Shown piece by piece: positions 59,542 to 64,000 of a stretch of DNA of 64,000 nt; position 1 is the first letter of the stretch; the number at the start of each line of letters is the position of its first letter. This DNA is from Maritimibacter sp. Its GTDB lineage: Bacteria > Pseudomonadota > Alphaproteobacteria > Rhodobacterales > Rhodobacteraceae. Below the pieces are notes generated by a model that was not told where the DNA came from, did no database searches, and saw nothing but the letters and a program-made list of their open reading frames with translations. Both the position numbers and the translations under genes were made by a program. The stretch is taken from assembly GCA_002695005.1 (NCBI GenBank), contig NZNT01000006.1, positions 52,110 through 116,109 on the forward strand, written 5' to 3'.

Positions 59542-59769
59542 ATGGCTGCGAAACCGTTTTTCCGCCGTCGCAAGGTCTGCCCGTTCTCCGGCGACAATGC
59601 ACCCAAGATCGACTACAAGGACACGAAACTGCTTCAGCGCTACATCTCTGAGCGTGGCAAGATCGTGCCCAGCCGTATCACCGCCGTCTCGGCCAAGAAG
59701 CAGCGTGAACTGTCCCGTGCCATCAAGCGCGCCCGGTTCCTCGCCCTGCTGCCCTACGCCGTGAAGTAA
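59542..59769 (+). CDS. rpsR: Ribosomal protein S18
   Basis: 75 residues. [23 protein letters not shown], then [43 protein letters not shown], the complete S18 fold. GAGAAGGAG precedes the ATG. Partner of S6 in the 30S platform and in any S6:S18 leader control. Confidence 0.98.
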   Translation: MAAKPFFRRRKVCPFSGDNAPKIDYKDTKLLQRYISERGKIVPSRITAVSAKKQRELSRAIKRARFLALLPYAVK

Positions 59770-59780
59770 GGAGAGATCCC

Positions 59781-60416
59781 ATGGAAGTCATCCTTCTCGA
59801 ACGCGTGGCCAAGCTTGGCCAGATGGGCGAAGTGGTCGAGGTGAAGCCGGGCTTCGCCCGCAACTACCTCCTGCCGCAGGGCAAGGCGCTGACGGCCTCC
59901 AAGGCCAACATCGCCCAGTTCGAAGACCAGAAAGCCCAGCTCGAGGCCCGCAACCTCGAAACCAAGAAAGAGGCCGAGTCGCTGGCCGGGAAGCTCGACG
60001 GACAGCAGTTCGTCGTGATTCGTGCAGCGTCCGACGGCGGCAACCTGTATGGCTCCGTCACCACCCGTGACGCGGCCGACGTTGCCACCAAAGAAGGCTA
60101 CTCGATCGACCGTAAGCAGGCACTCATCCGTGAGCCGATCAAGACGCTGGGTCTGCATGAGGTGGAAATCCACCTGCACCCCGAGGTCATGGTCACGATC
60201 ACGCTGAACGTCGCGCGGTCGCCGGAAGAAGCCGAACTTCAGGCCTCCGGCAAGTCGATCCAGGAGCTCGCCGCGGAAGAAGAAGCCGCTGCAGAATTCG
60301 AGATCTCGGAATTGTTCGACGACATCGGCTCGGCCGCGTCCGACGACGACGACCTGGCGGAAGCTGTCGAAGAAGAGCAGTCCGGCGAGACCGCTTCGGA
60401 GGAAGACGAAGAGTAA
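59781..60416 (+). CDS. rplI: Ribosomal protein L9 with acidic C-terminal extension
   Basis: 211 residues, about 60 more than E. coli L9. The first 150 residues are standard: [32 protein letters not shown], the long connecting helix and the C-domain with [21 protein letters not shown]. From residue about 150 on the chain is strongly acidic and probably disordered ([31 protein letters not shown]) and ends EEDEE. GGAGAG precedes the start; a strong terminator follows. Confidence 0.97.
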   Translation: MEVILLERVAKLGQMGEVVEVKPGFARNYLLPQGKALTASKANIAQFEDQKAQLEARNLETKKEAESLAGKLDGQQFVVIRAASDGGNLYGSVTTRDAADVATKEGYSIDRKQALIREPIKTLGLHEVEIHLHPEVMVTITLNVARSPEEAELQASGKSIQELAAEEEAAAEFEISELFDDIGSAASDDDDLAEAVEEEQSGETASEEDEE

Positions 60417-60438
60417 TCTTCGCCTCCCGCAAGATCAG

Positions 60439-60476
60439 AAGGGCCGCCCGTGGTGTCACGGGCGGCCCTTTTCGTT
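60439..60476 (+). terminator. Strong terminator of rpsF-rpsR-rplI
   Basis: AAGGGCCGCCCGTG (60439-60452) and CACGGGCGGCCCTT (60457-60470) form a 14-bp perfect stem with a 4-base loop, followed by TTCGTT. It also separates the operon from the convergent hydrolase gene. Confidence 0.9.
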
Positions 60477-60486
60477 GCGCGGCGCT

Positions 60487-61356
60487 TCAGCGTGGCTCGA
60501 ACAGGTTCACTGGCACCTTGAGGTAGCTGCACCCGTTCGACTCCGGCTCCGGCAGACGCCCGCCCCGGATGTTCACCTGAAGCGCGTAGAGCATGATGTC
60601 GGGCAGCGGCAAGGTGTCGTCGCGCGCGTCGCGGGTGTTTTGGTAATCGGCCTTCGAGACGTCGCCCGCGAGGTGCGCGTTGTCCGCCTCATGCTCGGCC
60701 ACCGTCGCCTCACAGGCCGCGTCGCGGTCGCCGGGGGCGTAGTCGTGACCGATGAACAGCCGCGTCTCGTCCGGCAGCGACAGGAGGCGTTGCAGGCTGT
60801 CGTAAAGCTCCGAAGAACTGCCACCGGGGAAATCCGCCCGGCTTGTGCCGACATCGGGCATCATGAGCGTATCAGCGACGAAGGCCGTGTCCCCGATCAC
60901 ATAGCTGACCGATGCAAGGGTATGGCCGGGCGTGAACATGACGCGGCCCTCCAACTCGCCCACCGCGAAGGTGTCGCCGTCGGCAAACAGGTTGTCCCAC
61001 TGGCGACCGTCGCAGGGAAACTCCGGCGTGTGGTAGAAGTCGGCCCACAACTCCTGCACCCCAGTCACCTTCTCGCCGATCCCGCGCGGGGCATCGAGCC
61101 GCTGGGCGAGCCAGTGCGCGGCGCTGAAGTGGTCGGCATGGGGGTGGGTGTCGAGCACCCACACGATGTCGAGCCCGGCCTCTTTCACATAGTCGAGGAT
61201 ACGCTCGGCATTGCGGGTCACGACCGACCCGGATTGTTGGTCGAAATCCAGAACCGGGTCGATGATCGCCCCCTTCCGCGTGGCGGGGTCGTGGACGACG
61301 TATTGCCAGCTTCCGGTCGTCTCATCCCAGAACGTCTTAACCTCGGCGCGTGTCAT
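60487..61356 (-). CDS. MBL-fold metallo-hydrolase (persulfide dioxygenase/Blh-like)
   Basis: 289 residues from the ATG at 61356 (AAAGGAGG upstream). Metal motif THPHADHFSAAHWLA (HxHxDH), later FTPGHTLASVSYVIGD, VADTLMMPDVG and FIGHDYAPGDRD. The overall order resembles ETHE1-like persulfide dioxygenases and the Blh protein of sulfide-responsive operons; no sulfur gene is adjacent, so the substrate is open. It is convergent with rplI. Confidence 0.9.
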   Translation of the reverse strand: MTRAEVKTFWDETTGSWQYVVHDPATRKGAIIDPVLDFDQQSGSVVTRNAERILDYVKEAGLDIVWVLDTHPHADHFSAAHWLAQRLDAPRGIGEKVTGVQELWADFYHTPEFPCDGRQWDNLFADGDTFAVGELEGRVMFTPGHTLASVSYVIGDTAFVADTLMMPDVGTSRADFPGGSSSELYDSLQRLLSLPDETRLFIGHDYAPGDRDAACEATVAEHEADNAHLAGDVSKADYQNTRDARDDTLPLPDIMLYALQVNIRGGRLPEPESNGCSYLKVPVNLFEPR

Positions 61357-61644
61357 GCTGCCTCCTTTGCGTGTCTCTCGGGGGGCCAACACATCGCATC
61401 ACATTCTGTTCCATGAATGCAAAACCGGTGCCATCGGCGGAGCCCCGCCCACACCGGAAAAGCCCCCGGCGGACGCGCATTAACCGTCTTGTTCATGGCC
61501 ATAGTTTCGCCCTAATTCCGCCACGCCCCAACCCGATTCCCGGCTCAGCCTGATCGGATAGCCCGCAGAAAGACGGGCGCCAGGGTGGATAAACCCATCG
61601 GGTCAGGGCGGCAGCCCAAGGCCCACACAAGAAGGACGAGGCAG
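61357..61644. other. 288-base intergenic region without recognisable gene
   Basis: Lies between the divergent MBL hydrolase and small-protein genes and must hold both promoters. A short hairpin GCCCG-CAGAAAGA-CGGGC near 61562-61579 is the only structure I noted. No tRNA or riboswitch fold was recognised. Confidence 0.4.
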
Positions 61645-61785
61645 ATGGCAACCTACAAGGATCCGCGCGACTCTGCGCGTGACACCGCCGCGAGCCAACC
61701 GAAACCCGCGCAGAAGACCGACCGCAAGGCCGAGGCGGAAACGCCCACGCCCAAGCCGGTCATCACGGACTGGGCGGCGATCTGA
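61645..61785 (+). CDS. Small disordered protein (46 residues)
   Basis: The ATG at 61645 has GAAGGACGAGG upstream, giving a 46-residue, charged protein (MATYKDPRDSARDTAASQPK, then a Lys/Pro/Glu-rich middle and VITDWAAI at the end). No fold or family is seen. Amino-acid bias and the good ribosome site suggest a real gene, but it may be a chance frame. Confidence 0.45.
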   Translation: MATYKDPRDSARDTAASQPKPAQKTDRKAEAETPTPKPVITDWAAI

Positions 61786-61840
61786 GCCCGCGAGTCTCGC
61801 GGCGATTGACGGGCTGACGAACCGGGCGCAGAGTTGCGCC

Positions 61841-62167
61841 ATGACGACACCTGTCACCTCAATCCCGAATCTCGGACCGGCCACGGCCGAAGGCTTCGCC
61901 CGTGCGGGCGTCGACAGTGCCGAGGCGCTGCGCGCCCTTGGGGCGGATGCGGCCTATGCCCGCTGGCTCGCCGCCGGGGAACCTGCGCATTTCATCGGCT
62001 ACTATGCCTTGGTGATGGGATTGCAGGGGCGCCCGTGGAACGACTGCAAGGGGGCCGAGAAAGACGCGCTCAAGCTTCGGTTCGAGGCGCTGAAGGCGGA
62101 CACGCGGCGCGACCGGACCGGGATCGAGGCGATGCTCGATGAAATCGGCGTGAGGGCGCGCGCATGA
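61841..62167 (+). CDS. TfoX C-terminal domain protein
   Basis: 108 residues from the ATG at 61841. The pattern ITSIPNLGPATAEGFARAGVDSAEALRALGADAAYARWL and the GYYALVMGLQGRPWND segment are those of the TfoX C-terminal domain (helix-hairpin-helix-like). Its N-domain counterpart is a separate gene 57 kb away. A 4-base overlap with the esterase gene follows. Confidence 0.85.
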   Translation: MTTPVTSIPNLGPATAEGFARAGVDSAEALRALGADAAYARWLAAGEPAHFIGYYALVMGLQGRPWNDCKGAEKDALKLRFEALKADTRRDRTGIEAMLDEIGVRARA

Positions 62168-63051
62168 TGCGCTGGCTCGCCGCCGTCCTGATGCTCGTCG
62201 CCTCCACGGCTCAGGCCGAGGTGATCCGATTTGAGCAGGACGGTCTGAAGCGCCAGTTCCAGCTTTTCACGCCGCGCGAGGCGGCGGGCCCCCTGCCCCT
62301 TGTCCTCGTCCTGCACGGCGCGCTTCAGACCGGCGACAGGATGCGGCGCACCACGCGCGGGACGTGGGAGGCTCTCGTGGATTACGAGGGGCTTGTGGTC
62401 GCTTTTCCGTCGGCGCATCTGCGGTTCTGGGATGTCCCCGGCCTTCCCGGTTCTGTCGGCGAGACGGTGCCGCGCGATGACATCGCCTATCTCGACCGGG
62501 TCATTTCAGAGGCCAAGGGCCGCGCGGATATCGACCCGGACCGGGTGTTCCTCGTGGGCCTGTCGATGGGCGGGCAGCTGACCTATGCCTATGCCTGCAC
62601 GCGGCCCGGAGTGCGTGCCATCGCGAGCGTGGCCATGCCACTTCCCACTACGCTTGCGGGCGTCTGCGCCGCCGGGCGGGCGATGCCGGCGCTCATCATC
62701 CATGGAACCGAGGACCCGGTCGTGCCGATCGGTGGCGGGGCGCTGCCGTCCGGGCCGGGCGCCGTGGTCCCCGTCGTAAGCCATGCCGAAACGCAGGCTA
62801 TCTTTGCCCGCCGCGCGCGCTGCGGGCGACCGGCGGAAGATCGGCGGTATGATGCGAAGCAGGACGGCACGGTGGCGATCTTCACCCGCTGGCAGGGCTG
62901 CACCCGGCCGATCTGGGCGCTTACCATCGAGGGGATGGGCCATCGCTGGCCCGGCGGCGGTCCGGACGTGCCGGAGGCGATCATCGGCCCCGAGACGGAC
63001 GAGGTGGACGGTGCGGCCTTTGTCTGGTCCTTCTTCGACCAGTTTCGCTGA
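62164..63051 (+). CDS. PHB-depolymerase-like esterase (alpha/beta hydrolase, exported)
   Basis: 295 residues with a signal peptide (MMRWLAAVLMLVASTAQA). Esterase blocks: LPLVLVLHGALQTGDRMRR, the nucleophile Ser in VFLVGLSMGGQLTYAYACTRPG, the Asp/His side in IIHGTEDPVVPIGGG and GMGHRWPGGG. Similar to feruloyl esterase/LpqC proteins that act outside the cytoplasm. ATG overlaps the TfoX-domain stop. Confidence 0.88.
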   Translation: MMRWLAAVLMLVASTAQAEVIRFEQDGLKRQFQLFTPREAAGPLPLVLVLHGALQTGDRMRRTTRGTWEALVDYEGLVVAFPSAHLRFWDVPGLPGSVGETVPRDDIAYLDRVISEAKGRADIDPDRVFLVGLSMGGQLTYAYACTRPGVRAIASVAMPLPTTLAGVCAAGRAMPALIIHGTEDPVVPIGGGALPSGPGAVVPVVSHAETQAIFARRARCGRPAEDRRYDAKQDGTVAIFTRWQGCTRPIWALTIEGMGHRWPGGGPDVPEAIIGPETDEVDGAAFVWSFFDQFR

Positions 63052-63057
63052 GGCGCG

Positions 63058-63306
63058 TCAGACGGCGCCCTGAGCGAAGATCGCGTAGTAAGACGGCGCG
63101 GTCGGCTCGGCACACAGCCGCGCGCGGCCTGCCACTTCAAGCCCGACGGCTTCGAGTTCGACCAGCGCAACGCCGAAAGGCACCGCCGTTTCGAGGATCA
63201 CCATCGGCTCGATGAACGCTGTCGTCACCTCGCGCACGTCGAACCGCGATGCAATCTTTTCGATATGTTCATCCCGCGTAACGGAAATAGCTTCAACATC
63301 AGGCAT
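63058..63306 (-). CDS. Small protein of unknown function
   Basis: 82 residues. The ATG at 63306 has GGAGG 8 bases upstream; another ATG six codons earlier lacks one. The sequence (MPDVEAISVTRDEHIEKIAS) has a short helical start and a beta-rich middle (FIEPMVILETAVPFGVALVELE). No family recognised. Located 6 bases behind the convergent esterase gene. Confidence 0.6.
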   Translation of the reverse strand: MPDVEAISVTRDEHIEKIASRFDVREVTTAFIEPMVILETAVPFGVALVELEAVGLEVAGRARLCAEPTAPSYYAIFAQGAV

Positions 63307-63384
63307 AAATAGTACCTCCGACATGCATTCTTCGGAAGGTGGGAGTAGAGTCCTAACAAAAGGTTAACGCGCGTTGGCATTATA

Positions 63385-63418
63385 ACGAAAAAGGGCCGCC
63401 CGATACGGGGCGGCCCTT
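63385..63418 (-). terminator. Terminator of ndk
   Basis: AAGGGCCGCC (63391-63400) pairs with GGCGGCCCTT (63409-63418); on the minus strand the stem is followed by TTTTTCGTTATAA. It is 21 bases behind the ndk stop. The stem sequence closely matches the rplI terminator. Confidence 0.85.
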
Positions 63419-63439
63419 GAGATGTAAGGCTTGAAGAGG

Positions 63440-63862
63440 TCAGCCGACCAGTTCGAGACCCGAGAAGAAGTAGGCGATTTCCTCGGCGGCGGTGTCTTCG
63501 CCGTCGGAGCCGTGGACCGAGTTCTCGCCGATGGACAGCGCGAATTCCTTGCGGATGGTGCCTTCGGCGGCCTCTTCGGGGTTGGTCGCGCCCATGACTT
63601 CGCGGTTCTTCGCGATGGCGTTTTCACCTTCGAGAACCTGAACCACGATCGGCTCGGACGACATGAATTCGCACAGTTCGTCATAGAACGGGCGCTCTTT
63701 GTGCACGCCGTAGAACACGCCTGCCTGGGCCTTGGAGAGCTGGATGCGCTTCTGGGCGACGATGCGCAGGCCGGCGGCCTCGAGCTTGGCGTTGATCGCG
63801 CCGGTCAGGTTGCGCTTGGTGGCGTCCGGTTTGATGATCGAGAAAGTGCGTTGAATGGCCAT
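63440..63862 (-). CDS. ndk: Nucleoside diphosphate kinase
   Basis: 140 residues. [20 protein letters not shown], the active region [32 protein letters not shown] and the catalytic histidine in [20 protein letters not shown]. Balances nucleoside triphosphates in the cytoplasm. GAGGGACC precedes the ATG. The window ends 138 bases upstream in a hairpin repeat. Confidence 0.97.
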   Translation of the reverse strand: MAIQRTFSIIKPDATKRNLTGAINAKLEAAGLRIVAQKRIQLSKAQAGVFYGVHKERPFYDELCEFMSSEPIVVQVLEGENAIAKNREVMGATNPEEAAEGTIRKEFALSIGENSVHGSDGEDTAAEEIAYFFSGLELVG

Positions 63863-63978
63863 GTCGGTCCCTCTTTCGTTCGTCGGGCAATGCCCGGTTG
63901 CAAGCGTCGCGCGGCGGATAGCATGGTGGAGATTTGGGGGAAAGAGGTTTCGGACAGGCTGTGCCCGCCCGACTCGTT

Positions 63979-64000
63979 GGGGGGAGGCCAGCCTCCCCCC
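63979..64000. repeat. GC hairpin at the right edge of the window
   Basis: GGGGGGAGGC-CA-GCCTCCCCCC, a perfect palindrome with the same GGCCAGCC centre as the repeat behind tyrS (38047-38068). Its continuation past the window end cannot be seen. Confidence 0.7.

Noticed and set aside
61393..61644. tRNA or riboswitch in the gap before the small-protein gene
   Set aside because: No TTCGANNC loop, acceptor pairing or known aptamer pattern could be found on either strand.

Overview
This is a contiguous, visibly GC-rich chromosomal segment of an alphaproteobacterium, almost certainly of the order Rhodobacterales (Roseobacter/Rhodobacter/Paracoccus relatives). The strongest reason is the block dusB(nifR3)-ntrB-ntrC-ntrY-ntrX-trkA-trkH-hfq-hflX in the order known from Rhodobacter. 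The fused ispDF gene, the acidic C-terminal tail on ribosomal protein L9, the split TfoX domains and the GC-rich intergenic hairpins fit the same group. Genus and species cannot be fixed from the window. It reads as core genome: no transposase, integrase, phage gene, CRISPR array, tRNA or rRNA was found, and no gene-free stretch exceeds about 300 bases.

Layout. 1-4.2 kb: start of tgt, a fused RimB-like protease/RimK ligase, an unknown lipoprotein, pterin carbinolamine dehydratase and SufT. 4.3-11.7 kb: SufA-type carrier, TfoX N-domain protein, tpiA, a PLP decarboxylase, a TPM-domain protein, a hemolysin III protein, a YSC84-like lipoprotein, an orphan hupE pair and a beta-hydroxyacid dehydrogenase. 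11.8-14.3 kb: a penicillin-acylase-family enzyme. 14.5-26.4 kb: the nitrogen-regulation, potassium-uptake and Hfq block, all on the minus strand. 26.6-30.6 kb: ispDF, pgpA, the CinA C-terminal deamidase, amt, and holC as the last gene of the pepA-holC operon. 30.6-39.3 kb: pepA, then surA-pdxA-rsmA, anmK, tyrS and a HI0933-type flavoprotein. 39.4-50.5 kb: xth, a nucleoside hydrolase, selO, two DMT transporters, a Na+/H+ antiporter, PhzF, DUF1697, GNAT and an FAD monooxygenase. 50.6-53.4 kb: eno and two small enzymes. 53.5-58.2 kb: fabD-fabG-acpP-fabF-mltG on the minus strand. 59.1-60.4 kb: rpsF-rpsR-rplI. 60.5-64 kb: an MBL hydrolase, small proteins, TfoX C-domain, a PHB-depolymerase-like esterase and ndk.

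How the parts connect. NtrB/NtrC and NtrY/NtrX would sense nitrogen state, and amt is an expected NtrC target about 3 kb away; inverted repeats lie in front of amt. Both NtrC and NtrX lack the sigma54-contact GAFTGA loop, which points to sigma70-type activation. The RimB-RimK fusion and the ribosomal proteins it might modify (S6, L9) are in the same window, but the S6 tail here is basic while the L9 tail ends in glutamates. Other points for a second look are the apparent absence of lptF-lptG-lptD between pepA and surA, a structured leader in front of rpsF, a helically phased tandem repeat before xth, and a family of intergenic hairpin repeats.
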